From a virus, in IMG/VR virus record IMGVR_UViG_3300027899_000001, positions 270,373 to 334,372 of that record: a stretch of DNA of 64,000 bases. One strand, given 5' to 3'. The notes under the pieces are model-generated. The model did not search any database and was not told the origin of the DNA. It saw only the letters and a list, made by a program, of their open reading frames with translations. The position numbers were made by a program, and so were the translations under genes. Position 1 is the first letter of the stretch. Each line of letters begins with the position of its first letter. Positions 51,993-58,043 of this stretch are shown in pieces.

Positions 51993-52078
51993 GGATGAGG
52001 TGGGGTTCGAACCCACGGACCACTTACGCGATCATTAGTTTTCAAGACTAACGCCATAGACCACTCGGCCACCCATCC
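51993..52078 (-). tRNA. tRNA-Ser(TGA)
   Basis: 86 nt, class II. Acceptor GGATGGG/CTCATCC, anticodon stem TTAGT/ACTAA with loop CTTGAAA (TGA), long variable arm, T-loop TTCGAAC. Fourth serine tRNA; together they cover all six serine codons. Confidence 0.93.
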
Positions 52079-52085
52079 AATTTGA

Positions 52086-52156
52086 GCCGAAAAAGGGTTT
52101 CGAACCCCCAACCTATAGTTTACAAAACTATTGCTCTACCATTGAGCTACTTCGGC
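52086..52156 (-). tRNA. tRNA-Thr(TGT), copy 1
   Basis: 71 nt. Acceptor GCCGAAG/TTTCGGC, anticodon stem ATAGT/ACTAT with loop TTTGTAA (TGT), T-loop TTCGAAA. No CCA. Confidence 0.92.
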
Positions 52157-52164
52157 GTTTTTGA

Positions 52165-52236
52165 GCCCCCATGAGAATTCGAATCCCAGTCTTCGGTGTA
52201 CAAAACCGACATAATTACCATCTATACGATGGAGGC
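52165..52236 (-). tRNA. tRNA-Thr(TGT), copy 2
   Basis: 72 nt. Acceptor GCCTCCA/TGGGGGC, anticodon stem TCGGT/ACCGA with loop TTTGTAC (TGT), T-loop TTCGAAT. Its body resembles glutamate/glutamine tRNAs more than copy 1, so identity by anticodon alone should be treated with some care. Confidence 0.82.
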
Positions 52237-52245
52237 ATTTTTTGA

Positions 52246-52316
52246 GCCCTTACGCAGCTTCGAACTGCGAGTTCTACGATACCAACGTAGTGTTTTTCCT
52301 ATTGAACTATAAGGGC
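52246..52316 (-). tRNA. tRNA-Thr(GGT)
   Basis: 71 nt. Perfect acceptor GCCCTTA/TAAGGGC, anticodon stem CTACG/CGTAG with loop TTGGTAT (GGT), T-arm GCAG/CTGC with TTCGAAG. Confidence 0.92.
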
Positions 52317-52328
52317 ATTAAAAATCGT

Positions 52329-52404
52329 TCCGAAGGAGGGGGTCGAACCCTCATGTAACCAATTACCCTTTCAACAGTGTATAAGACAGGGGGGATACTC
52401 CGGA
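52329..52404 (-). tRNA. D-arm-less tRNA, probable Ile(TAT)
   Basis: 76 nt. Acceptor TCCGGAG/CTTCGGA (7 bp) and T-arm GAGGG/CCCTC with TTCGACC are excellent. A 7-nt linker TATCCCC replaces the D-arm. The loop CTTATAC (TAT) sits on a weak stem (CCTGT/ACTGT), and the variable region holds a GTAA-TTGG-TTAC hairpin. Alignment with the D-arm-less tRNA-Ile(GAT) at 63183 (shared TATCC, CTxATAC, GGTAATTxGGTT) supports this reading. A degenerate class II tRNA is the alternative. Confidence 0.6.
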
Positions 52405-52409
52405 GTGGA

Positions 52410-52522
52410 GCGTGTTCCTGGATTTGAACCAAGACTTCCGCAATTACGAGTGCGGTGTTCTACAAAGGATTTTCTCGTGAGAAATGGTACCAATTTCCTT
52501 TCCTTCCTTAAACTACACACGC
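52410..52522 (-). tRNA. tRNA with D-loop insertion and 8-nt anticodon loop
   Basis: 113 nt. Acceptor GCGTGT/ACACGC, D-stem GTTT/GAAC, anticodon stem CCGCA/TGCGG, T-arm CTTGG/CCAGG with TTCAAAT. The D-loop contains about 40 extra nt (52464-52505) that fold on themselves (AAAGGA/TCCTTT closing, inner TTCT/AGAA). The anticodon loop is CTCGTAAT, 8 nt. Reading after T33 gives CGT (Thr); dropping the C gives a normal Tyr-like GTA loop. It may need splicing or be a frameshift-type tRNA, or be a pseudogene. Confidence 0.65.
52464..52505 (-). other. Structured insertion within a tRNA D-loop
   Basis: The insert begins and ends in purine/pyrimidine runs that pair (AAAGGA with TCCTTT) and contains a GGTACC palindrome and a TTCTCACGAGAA hairpin. 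Removing it restores a D-loop of ordinary length (AAGG...GTA). Exact boundaries are uncertain by a few bases. Confidence 0.5.
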
Positions 52523-52529
52523 ATTAAAA

Positions 52530-52730
52530 AATTAACTATGAGCATAGCCGCCATTCTGTTCTATTCCACCATTTGTCTATGCCTCAACCTTGTTATTATA
52601 GACCAGCTCACCGTCTAAACTATTTTGAGTTGCATCCTCGGCGGTTCAATCGATTATTAGTCTCCCTCCTTAAGCTGTGATGTGGCGAACTTCCTCACCT
52701 TTCGGCGCGATGGATCCTCGGTAGTTAATT
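52530..52730 (-). ncRNA. rnpB: Miniature RNase P RNA
   Basis: A 201-nt RNA with the conserved bacterial RNase P RNA blocks in order. The ends pair as P1 (9 bp, 52722-52730 with 52530-52538). A GNRA hairpin CGCC-GAAA-GGTG stands at P3 (52696-52707). CR I reads GAGGAAGTTCGCC (52684-52696), and the CR II region contains AACCGCCGA (52638-52646). CR IV reads GAGGCATAGACAAATG (52570-52585). CR V is ACAGAA followed by TGGCGGCTAT (52545-52559), where TGGCG pairs with CGCCA of CR I as P4. Cellular forms are ~350-400 nt, so peripheral helices are missing. It would cut tRNA 5' leaders, presumably with host RnpA. Confidence 0.85.
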
Positions 52731-52734
52731 ATAT

Positions 52735-52902
52735 TCAAAGAACACATTCTATTACAACATATAAAAGTCCGCAACATAAAACTGCTCCAATTGAAGCAAA
52801 TACTAACGCTTCTTTCCATGATGCTTTATTGATATATCTATAGGTAATTAAATTACCTGTAAACAATCCTAAAGTAAAAACTAGTATGTCTAATATGTCC
52901 AT
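52735..52902 (-). CDS. Small two-helix membrane protein
   Basis: 55 residues: MDILDILVFTLGLFTGNLITYRYINKASWKEALVFASIGAVLCCGLLYVVI... with two transmembrane helices. Own promoter element at 52923. Directly upstream of the RNase P RNA, so the two may share a transcript. Confidence 0.6.
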   Translation of the reverse strand: MDILDILVFTLGLFTGNLITYRYINKASWKEALVFASIGAVLCCGLLYVVIECVL

Positions 52903-52922
52903 GACTTTAATTTTTTTATAAT

Positions 52923-52952
52923 GTAAATATAAACATTATTTCTGAATTAAAA
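52923..52952 (-). promoter_or_regulatory. Putative promoter upstream of the RNase P RNA unit
   Basis: Minus strand TTCAGAAAT then GTTTATATTTAC, ending 20 nt before the start at 52902. It belongs to the TCAGAAAT subtype also seen at 55275 and 57988. Confidence 0.6.
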
Positions 52953-52993
52953 AAATATTTTGCCAATTATTTTCAAAGAACTTGTAAATAAAA

Positions 52994-53015
52994 AAGGGAG
53001 CTAAAAAGCTCCCTT
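52994..53015 (-). terminator. Hairpin terminator
   Basis: AAGGGAGCT-AAAA-AGCTCCCTT, a perfect 9-bp stem with a T-run after it on the minus strand. It closes the transcript that starts upstream of 53100. The 130 nt from here to 53146 hold only a 19-codon frame (MKAINNISISITSSTTGTE) that I cannot support as a gene. Confidence 0.8.
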
Positions 53016-53146
53016 AATTTATGATACACGAGAGCATATTTATTCCGTACCTGTTGTTGAACTGGTTATTGATATCGATATGTTATTAATTGCTTTCATT
53101 GTATATTATATATCATACTATATTTAAAGTTTTCGATTACTTAATG

Positions 53147-54088
53147 CTAAATATAAGGTGTTGGTGTTATTTTCATTTTTCCAAATTTCTCTTCATATTT
53201 TGCTAATTTAGCTTGGCCATCTCCGTTTAATAAATAGGCTCCTGTTTTTTTATCTATATGTATTTTTGGATGAACTATATCTTTAATACCATCTCCCCAA
53301 TATCCTACATTTGTTAATGGATGATAACTTCCTTTTCCATAAGTTAATTCATACAAAAATTTAGAAAGTTCTTTATCACTGGTTACTGTATTTTCATTTA
53401 TGTATTTTAAGACTCTATAAATTTTATATCCATGAGGATATGATTGTCCCTGTTGTGATTTTTGAACTCCTAAAAATAATTTAATTTTATCAAGTTTTTT
53501 CTGATCTCTTGGATGAACTAATTCTGGTAATTCATCTATATGATCTCTTAAATATTGTATAATTTTGTCATGTTGTGCAACTTTTGAAAATAATCTAAAA
53601 TTATAATCTGTTTGAAAAAGTGCATTAATCATTCCAATTTTTAACTTATCTCCTCTTTCAATACATTTCTTAAATAAAGAAAAATTACCAGCTTTGCATG
53701 CTACCGTTAATTCTTCTTCAGGTGAAAGTGTTGCAAGAGTTCCTTCTAAATTTAAAACATAATAAGCTTTTTGAGATAAATCTTCAAATTTTGCGCCCCT
53801 TTGTATTAAAGTATCTACAAATTCATGCATTTCATAAGAAAAAGAATTTTGTAATGCTCTTTGAACGTTATAATCAGAATGATGATTTATTATATATGAA
53901 ATAAAATCTTTTTTTCTTTTATAAAAACATTGATCTAAAGCATCATTTATTTGATTTTTTATATCAATTCTTCTCCAAAGTTCTAAAGTATCTAACCAAT
54001 TCTGTATTTTATGATCCATGCCTATTCCCATATCATAAATAGGATCGGACTCTTCAGTAAATTTTTCGAATATACGCCAAGCTTTCAT
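53147..54088 (-). CDS. Ankyrin-like protein with the EESDPIYDMGIG leader
   Basis: 313 residues. Leader core FEKFTEESDPIYDMGIG at 7-23. The central region has degenerate ankyrin-like helices (KRKKDFISYIINHHSDYNVQRALQNSF, YEMHEFVDTLIQRGAKFEDLSQKAYYVL, ELTVACKAGNFSLFKKCIERGDKLKIGMINALF). The C-terminus is beta-rich with a GDGQAKLAKYEEKFG stretch. It shares only the leader with the other leader-bearing genes. Possibly a packaged or virion-associated protein-binding module. Confidence 0.72.
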   Translation of the reverse strand: MKAWRIFEKFTEESDPIYDMGIGMDHKIQNWLDTLELWRRIDIKNQINDALDQCFYKRKKDFISYIINHHSDYNVQRALQNSFSYEMHEFVDTLIQRGAKFEDLSQKAYYVLNLEGTLATLSPEEELTVACKAGNFSLFKKCIERGDKLKIGMINALFQTDYNFRLFSKVAQHDKIIQYLRDHIDELPELVHPRDQKKLDKIKLFLGVQKSQQGQSYPHGYKIYRVLKYINENTVTSDKELSKFLYELTYGKGSYHPLTNVGYWGDGIKDIVHPKIHIDKKTGAYLLNGDGQAKLAKYEEKFGKMKITPTPYI

Positions 54089-54104
54089 ATAAGATATATT
54101 TATT

Positions 54105-54356
54105 TTATATATCTTCTGTGGAAATAGTCTTTATTCTTTCAGCTATTTGTTGATTTTTAATTGTGAATACATTTCTTGTAGCTATCCAAGCATCTGCGGG
54201 ATTAACTTCTGAAGTTAAAAATGTAGTATACATTGGATAATAGAAATCAGTTAATTCTTGTTTTTCTTCTTCTAATAAAGGTAAATGACCAAATAAAATA
54301 AGAAAATCTTCTAATGGCATTATTTCATCAACATTTATTTCGTCCCAGCTTTTCAT
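54105..54356 (-). CDS. Hypothetical 83-residue protein
   Basis: Start chosen at MKSWDEINVDEIMPLEDFLILFGHLPLLEEEKQEL; the longer upstream extension merely overlaps the preceding gene in another frame. Acidic and helical, ending IKTISTEDI. Function unknown. Confidence 0.6.
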   Translation of the reverse strand: MKSWDEINVDEIMPLEDFLILFGHLPLLEEEKQELTDFYYPMYTTFLTSEVNPADAWIATRNVFTIKNQQIAERIKTISTEDI

Positions 54357-54540
54357 TTTTATGTAATTTGTATTTTTTGTAAAATCTTGTATTTGAATAA
54401 TCATACATATCAGGATTATAATCAAACCAGTTTATTCCATCATAAAAACAAATAATTATCATATTAAATAATGCAACTGTTGTAATTAATATTGAAATTG
54501 CTAACCAAATTACTGCTATTATGATAATTATTTTATCCAT
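54328..54540 (-). CDS. Small membrane protein
   Basis: 70 residues. N-terminal transmembrane helix (IIIIIAVIWLAISILITTVALFNMIIICF), then a Tyr-rich, basic tail (YDYSNTRFYKKYKLHKNEKLGRNKC). It overlaps the next gene by 29 nt. Function unknown. Confidence 0.6.
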   Translation of the reverse strand: MDKIIIIIAVIWLAISILITTVALFNMIIICFYDGINWFDYNPDMYDYSNTRFYKKYKLHKNEKLGRNKC

Positions 54541-54541
54541 G

Positions 54542-54778
54542 TCATTCTACTTTTGGTTTTCCACCTAATCTGCGAGTTATTCTTCCTTTTGTTAAATCAT
54601 AAGGACTCATTTCAATTAGAACCTTATCTCCGGGAAGTATCTGTATCGAATTCATACGAATTTTTCCAGATAAGTGAGTTACTATTATATGTCCATTTGT
54701 TAATTGAGATCTAAAAATAGAATTTCCAAGTGCTTCTGTTATTACACCTTCTATTTCTACGTTTTGTTGCTTTGACAT
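54542..54778 (-). CDS. infA: Translation initiation factor IF-1
   Basis: 78 residues, the usual length. [65 protein letters not shown] follows bacterial IF-1 nearly throughout (GxVxExLxNxxFRVxLxNGHxVxAHxSGKMRxxxIRIxxGDxVxVExxPYDLxxGRIxxR). IF-1 binds the ribosomal A site during initiation and is an OB-fold RNA chaperone. A phage copy could steer initiation toward phage messages. Confidence 0.93.
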   Translation of the reverse strand: MSKQQNVEIEGVITEALGNSIFRSQLTNGHIIVTHLSGKIRMNSIQILPGDKVLIEMSPYDLTKGRITRRLGGKPKVE

Positions 54779-54781
54779 ATG

Positions 54782-54994
54782 TTATTGTTTTGAATAAAGT
54801 TTTACCCACTCAGGTTTTCCGTGATGCCATAATCCACATACTTTACATTGATAAACAGTATAATCACTGTGCACAATACCTTGTCCTATAAGAAAATCAA
54901 GAGAATCTTGTGCGTATTTCTGTGAGCTAAATGATATTCTACGAACTTGATTAGGAATTTCTCCTGCTACGCATAAACCTTTTTCGCCTTTCAT
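54782..54994 (-). CDS. Small zinc-finger protein (CxxC...WHHG)
   Basis: 70 residues. YTVYQCKVCGLWHHGKPE near the C-terminus is a CxxCxxWHxG knuckle common in small phage proteins; the N-terminus (VAGEIPNQVRRISFSSQKYAQDSLDFL) is helical. Three nt from the IF-1 gene, so co-translated. Function unknown. Confidence 0.65.
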   Translation of the reverse strand: MKGEKGLCVAGEIPNQVRRISFSSQKYAQDSLDFLIGQGIVHSDYTVYQCKVCGLWHHGKPEWVKLYSKQ

Positions 54995-54996
54995 AA

Positions 54997-55257
54997 TTAA
55001 TCTTTTTTATCTATGTTTGGTACTGAGTTTCCGCCTTTAATTAAAATTCCCATTATCCATGTTAAACATACTGATGTCCACCAAGGAAGTTTAGCAAGAA
55101 TTATTCCAGATGCTACTGCTTTAGGAAAAAGAACAGGAAATGTATAGGGCCAAATCCAATATACAATTGTTCCACCAAGAAATGCTGCTATAGCAATTAA
55201 AGCTGCCGCAAAAACTATTGCTCCAATTGCTACAAATAATTTTAAAAATCCTTCCAT
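54997..55257 (-). CDS. Small two-pass membrane protein
   Basis: 86 residues: FVAIGAIVFAAALIAIAAFLGGTIVYWIW and GIILAKLPWWTSVCLTWIMGIL are hydrophobic. First gene of the IF-1 operon after the promoter at 55275. Function unknown. Confidence 0.65.
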   Translation of the reverse strand: MEGFLKLFVAIGAIVFAAALIAIAAFLGGTIVYWIWPYTFPVLFPKAVASGIILAKLPWWTSVCLTWIMGILIKGGNSVPNIDKKD

Positions 55258-55274
55258 GTTTAATTTTTTAGTAA

Positions 55275-55304
55275 GTAAATATAATACTAATTTCTGATAT
55301 AAAA
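55275..55304 (-). promoter_or_regulatory. Putative promoter of the IF-1 operon
   Basis: Minus strand ATATCAGAAATTAG then TATTATATTTAC, ending 17 nt before the start at 55257. Confidence 0.6.
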
Positions 55305-55311
55305 AAATATT

Positions 55312-55896
55312 TTAGTATTTTTTTTCAACGTATTCAATTAATTTTTTAATATTTTTATCTGCAGATGTTCCAAATAAGCCTATACATTTATTTAAAAATT
55401 CTATTCGTTTTTCTTTATATACTTTATCAGAAGCATACGAATTTTCTTTTCTTATTAATTTTTCATTTTTTAATAAGCCTTCATATCCTTTTTTAAATTT
55501 AGAATTATCAGCTTCCCAAAAAATTCGTTCTAATGTTAACGTAGGTCTTTTACGATGTTTTGTAGTTTCTATTAAATCACAAACAACTTTTTTCATTTTA
55601 AGATCTTTTCCTATATAAGAATCTAAGAAAAATTGTATAGATTGATCTTCATTATCAGTTTTCTTTGGGTCATATATTGCATCATGAAAAAATGCAGCAA
55701 GTAAAAGTGCTTGTTTTTCATAAACGTTTAATCTTCGAAATTCTGGAGTTTCTCCTATATCTTCAATAATATCTCGAAGATGTATTTCATTATGATAAAA
55801 TCTATCTGGCTTAGTCCAAAAGAATTTTAGAAGTTTAATAGATTGCTGTGATACATATAGATTTAATGTATCATTAAATGTGATAAATGGGTTCAT
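55312..55896 (-). CDS. HD-domain phosphohydrolase
   Basis: 194 residues. YHNEIHLRDIIEDI supplies the first His, LLLAAFFHDAIYDPKKTDNEDQSIQFF the HD pair, and a late FWEADNSKF the final Asp. This is the pattern of small predicted HD metal-dependent phosphohydrolases acting on nucleotides. Substrate unknown. Confidence 0.85.
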   Translation of the reverse strand: MNPFITFNDTLNLYVSQQSIKLLKFFWTKPDRFYHNEIHLRDIIEDIGETPEFRRLNVYEKQALLLAAFFHDAIYDPKKTDNEDQSIQFFLDSYIGKDLKMKKVVCDLIETTKHRKRPTLTLERIFWEADNSKFKKGYEGLLKNEKLIRKENSYASDKVYKEKRIEFLNKCIGLFGTSADKNIKKLIEYVEKKY

Positions 55897-55948
55897 TATG
55901 TTATTTAATTAACTAGTATCTTTTTCACATTGACAATTTAAAAAGAGA

Positions 55949-56018
55949 GCGCATGATCAGAATCGAACTGACGTCGAAAGCTTGGAAGGCTCCCGCACTA
56001 CCACTGTGCTACACGCGC
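55949..56018 (-). tRNA. tRNA-Gly(TCC)
   Basis: 70 nt. Acceptor GCGCGTG/CATGCGC, loop CTTCCAA (TCC) on stem GGAGC/GCTTT, T-loop TTCGATT. Its 5' end overlaps the stop of the upstream CDS by 10 nt. Confidence 0.9.
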
Positions 56019-56218
56019 TTGGTAATATAATATCTAATTCTCCAGAATGCTCTTTTATACCAGGGAATAGATTTCCATTTATTATGATATTCAAACCATG
56101 TTTTTACTTGATCAAAAGAAAGAGTTTCAGCAGGTAAAGTATCAATACTTATTGGACCCCCTTCAGGTGTGGGAAATATAATTATTTCGCCTGTTTTTCT
56201 ATCTTGTATTTCTAACAT
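56009..56218 (-). CDS. Hypothetical 69-residue protein
   Basis: MLEIQDRKTGEIIIFPTPEGGPISIDTLPAETLSFDQVKTWFEYHNKWKSIPWYKRAFWRIRYYITKRV. Basic, aromatic C-terminus that may lie on a membrane. The stop codon lies inside the adjacent tRNA-Gly gene. Function unknown. Confidence 0.55.
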   Translation of the reverse strand: MLEIQDRKTGEIIIFPTPEGGPISIDTLPAETLSFDQVKTWFEYHNKWKSIPWYKRAFWRIRYYITKRV

Positions 56219-56234
56219 AGTTTACTATATTTGA

Positions 56235-56304
56235 GCGCCACAGGGTAATCGAAACCCCATGTTCAGACTGGCAATCTGACGTAATACCTTTATACCAATG
56301 GCGC
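56235..56304 (-). tRNA. tRNA-Gly(GCC)
   Basis: 70 nt. Acceptor GCGCCAT/GTGGCGC, anticodon stem TCAGA/TCTGA with loop TTGCCAG (GCC), T-loop TTCGATT. A homing endonuclease gene ends 4 nt before it. Confidence 0.92.
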
Positions 56305-56307
56305 ATT

Positions 56308-56982
56308 TTACCAAAAAATAATTTCATATATAATTAAAGGAAATTTTTCTTTAAATGCTATTTCTTTTAACTTTGTTTCATTTAATGTAACATTCCAAGA
56401 ATTTTTTATTTCTACGACTTTATTATCATTTATTAAAAAATCTGGTTGGTATGTTCTATTATTTCCCTTTTCGTCTTTATATTTAATTTTAAAATTTTCA
56501 GGTTCGTACGTAAATTTTAAAATTTCATTGTTTTTATTTATATCATCAATATATATTTTTTCATATGAAGATCTAACATTAAATTGTTTTTTACCTGTAT
56601 GTTTTTCTGAATAAACCTTAATAAGTTTTGTATTTTTAGGACTTTTTCCATACATTCCATTTTTTTCTCCTGAATTTTTTCCTAACATTTTTTTACTTAT
56701 TGCTTTTCGTGCTTCAAGACTTATATTTTTTGAAGAACATGATCGTGAACAATATTTTTGATGTCTTTTATTCCAACGAATTTTAAATTTTTTTCCACAT
56801 TTTTTACATATATTAACTACATCTGAATGTGAATTTAATTTTCTTTTTTTACGTATTTTATCATTTATCAAAGAACGTTTTTCTTTTGTACTGAAACTTT
56901 TTGCGCATTTAGAAGAACAAAATCTTCCAGAACCATATAATCCATTGTGCTCTTTTTTACAAGTTTCACAAATATACTTCAT
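56308..56982 (-). CDS. Zinc-finger PD-(D/E)xK homing endonuclease
   Basis: 224 residues. Two zinc knuckles (YICETCKKEHNGLYGSGRFCSSKCAKSF; ICKKCGKKFKIRWNKRHQKYCSRSC), a NUMOD3-like segment (GEKNGMYGKSPKN), and a C-terminal nuclease fold with YQPDFLINDNKVVEIKNSW (D...ExK). It stops just before tRNA-Gly(GCC), a typical site for phage homing genes. Its N-terminus is a close relative of the one at 61986. Confidence 0.85.
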   Translation of the reverse strand: MKYICETCKKEHNGLYGSGRFCSSKCAKSFSTKEKRSLINDKIRKKRKLNSHSDVVNICKKCGKKFKIRWNKRHQKYCSRSCSSKNISLEARKAISKKMLGKNSGEKNGMYGKSPKNTKLIKVYSEKHTGKKQFNVRSSYEKIYIDDINKNNEILKFTYEPENFKIKYKDEKGNNRTYQPDFLINDNKVVEIKNSWNVTLNETKLKEIAFKEKFPLIIYEIIFW

Positions 56983-57037
56983 TGTTTTATTTTATATATT
57001 CATGAAATAATTTGAACTTGTGTCTTTAACCTTGAGC

Positions 57038-57292
57038 TTAATATTTAGTACCACCTATCATTCCTCCGCCATATCGACGAAATTTATATGGGTGGTATGT
57101 AATATTCTTTTTATATTTTCTGTATGCTTTTCTCTTTGTCTTTTTGTTATGTTTAGAATGAAATTCTTTATTTCTTCCTAACTCTGTGTTTTCTAATAAC
57201 ATTAAGTTCTTTCTTTCATTATTAGAACAATGTTTAGTTGAAGAACACCCTACTAGTAATAATATAAAGATAAGTATAAAAAGTTTTCGCAC
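57038..57292 (-). CDS. Small lipoprotein
   Basis: 84 residues. Signal peptide and lipobox FILIFILLLVGCSSTK (Cys at 16), then a very basic Lys/Tyr-rich tail ending YGGGMIGGTKY. Predicted to be anchored at the periplasmic face or the outer membrane. Function unknown. Confidence 0.65.
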   Translation of the reverse strand: MRKLFILIFILLLVGCSSTKHCSNNERKNLMLLENTELGRNKEFHSKHNKKTKRKAYRKYKKNITYHPYKFRRYGGGMIGGTKY

Positions 57293-57302
57293 TATATAGA
57301 TT

Positions 57303-57515
57303 TTATTTTAGTTGTTCTAGTATTTTTTCTATTTGTTTTTGTACATCATCAATTTCTTTTGATATACGTTCTAATTCAATTTGTTCTTCTGGCTCTGTTC
57401 TCCAACCATATAAATCTGCAAGTCTATTAGTTTCAAATATAAAGTTTTCTAATAACTTAGCTTTTAATTTAAGAAATCTCGCTAATGTTTCGTAATTAAT
57501 AATCTTATCTTCCAT
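57303..57515 (-). CDS. Hypothetical coiled-coil protein
   Basis: 70 residues, helical (LARFLKLKAKLLENFIFETNRLADLYG ... ELERISKEIDDVQKQIEKILEQL). Short gap to the lipoprotein gene. Function unknown. Confidence 0.6.
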   Translation of the reverse strand: MEDKIINYETLARFLKLKAKLLENFIFETNRLADLYGWRTEPEEQIELERISKEIDDVQKQIEKILEQLK

Positions 57516-57530
57516 ATATTTTTTATATAT

Positions 57531-57746
57531 TCAAATCTTCCATTTTGTCTTTCGATTATGTTTCCACGTTCTATACATCCTTACTTGATGTTGCCAAATC
57601 AATTTAGATTTCCAATATCCTCTATACCCTCTGTTGTGTTTTTGATATTCTCCATATAATTCTGGATAAGGATCATCGTCTACTACTCTCAATATATGAT
57701 ATATTCGACGATTAGCTGTTGTTTTCATTAATTTATCTCTTTTCAT
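57531..57746 (-). CDS. Small basic protein, TTANRRIY paralogue
   Basis: 71 residues from MKRDKLMKTTANRRIYHILRVV. Rich in Arg, Lys, Trp and Tyr (YRGYWKSKLIWQHQVRMYRTWKHNRKTKWK). The TTxNRRxYxxxR segment recurs in the upstream gene, so the two are paralogues. Possibly nucleic-acid binding. The start overlaps the upstream stop by 14 nt. Confidence 0.6.
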   Translation of the reverse strand: MKRDKLMKTTANRRIYHILRVVDDDPYPELYGEYQKHNRGYRGYWKSKLIWQHQVRMYRTWKHNRKTKWKI

Positions 57747-57924
57747 GGTACCATTGTTTTTTTCTTTTACTTTGGTCTTTCCATGAAGTAGAAAAATGTC
57801 TTCCCATCCATCTGTTACAACCTTCGTGAAGTCCACAGAGATGACAAGAAGTTAATCTAAGAATTTGTATACGAGAAAGTCTATATACTCTTCTATTAGT
57901 TGTTGTTCTAAAATTGTCATTCAT
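57733..57924 (-). CDS. Small basic protein, TTTNRRVY paralogue
   Basis: 63 residues: NFRTTTNRRVYRLSRIQILRLTSCHLCGLHEGCNRWMGRHF. It has a possible zinc knuckle (CHLCGLHEGC) that its paralogue lacks. A 9-bp hairpin ends just before the start codon. Function unknown. Confidence 0.6.
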   Translation of the reverse strand: MNDNFRTTTNRRVYRLSRIQILRLTSCHLCGLHEGCNRWMGRHFSTSWKDQSKRKKQWYHEKR

Positions 57925-57928
57925 AATC

Positions 57929-57952
57929 TTTAGGTTATTTTACCTAAAGACC
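57929..57952 (-). promoter_or_regulatory. Hairpin immediately upstream of a start codon
   Basis: TCTTTAGGT and ACCTAAAGA form a perfect 9-bp stem with a 6-nt A/T loop, ending about 4 nt from the ATG at 57924. It has no U-run after it, so translational control or RNA stability is more likely than termination. Confidence 0.5.
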
Positions 57953-57987
57953 ATCATATGTTTTTTTCATATTGTTTATTTAATTGT

Positions 57988-58018
57988 GTAAATATAATAA
58001 AAATTTCTGATATATTAA
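57988..58018 (-). promoter_or_regulatory. Putative promoter of the basic-protein operon
   Basis: Minus strand TATCAGAAATTTTTATTATATTTAC; the motif ends 63 nt before the start at 57924, leaving room for the 9-bp hairpin leader. Confidence 0.6.
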
Positions 58019-58043
58019 AATCTTTATCTATATATTTTTTGTA

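Noticed and set aside
52368-52392. A stretch reading CTGTCTTATACAC on the minus strand, close to a Tn5 transposon end
   Set aside because: It is internal to a tRNA-like gene with matching acceptor and T-arm, lacks the full 19-bp end and has no partner copy nearby.
52530-52730. tmRNA as an explanation of the long RNA
   Set aside because: There is no tRNA-Ala-like half with a T-loop and no tag reading frame; the conserved blocks and P4 pairing fit RNase P RNA.
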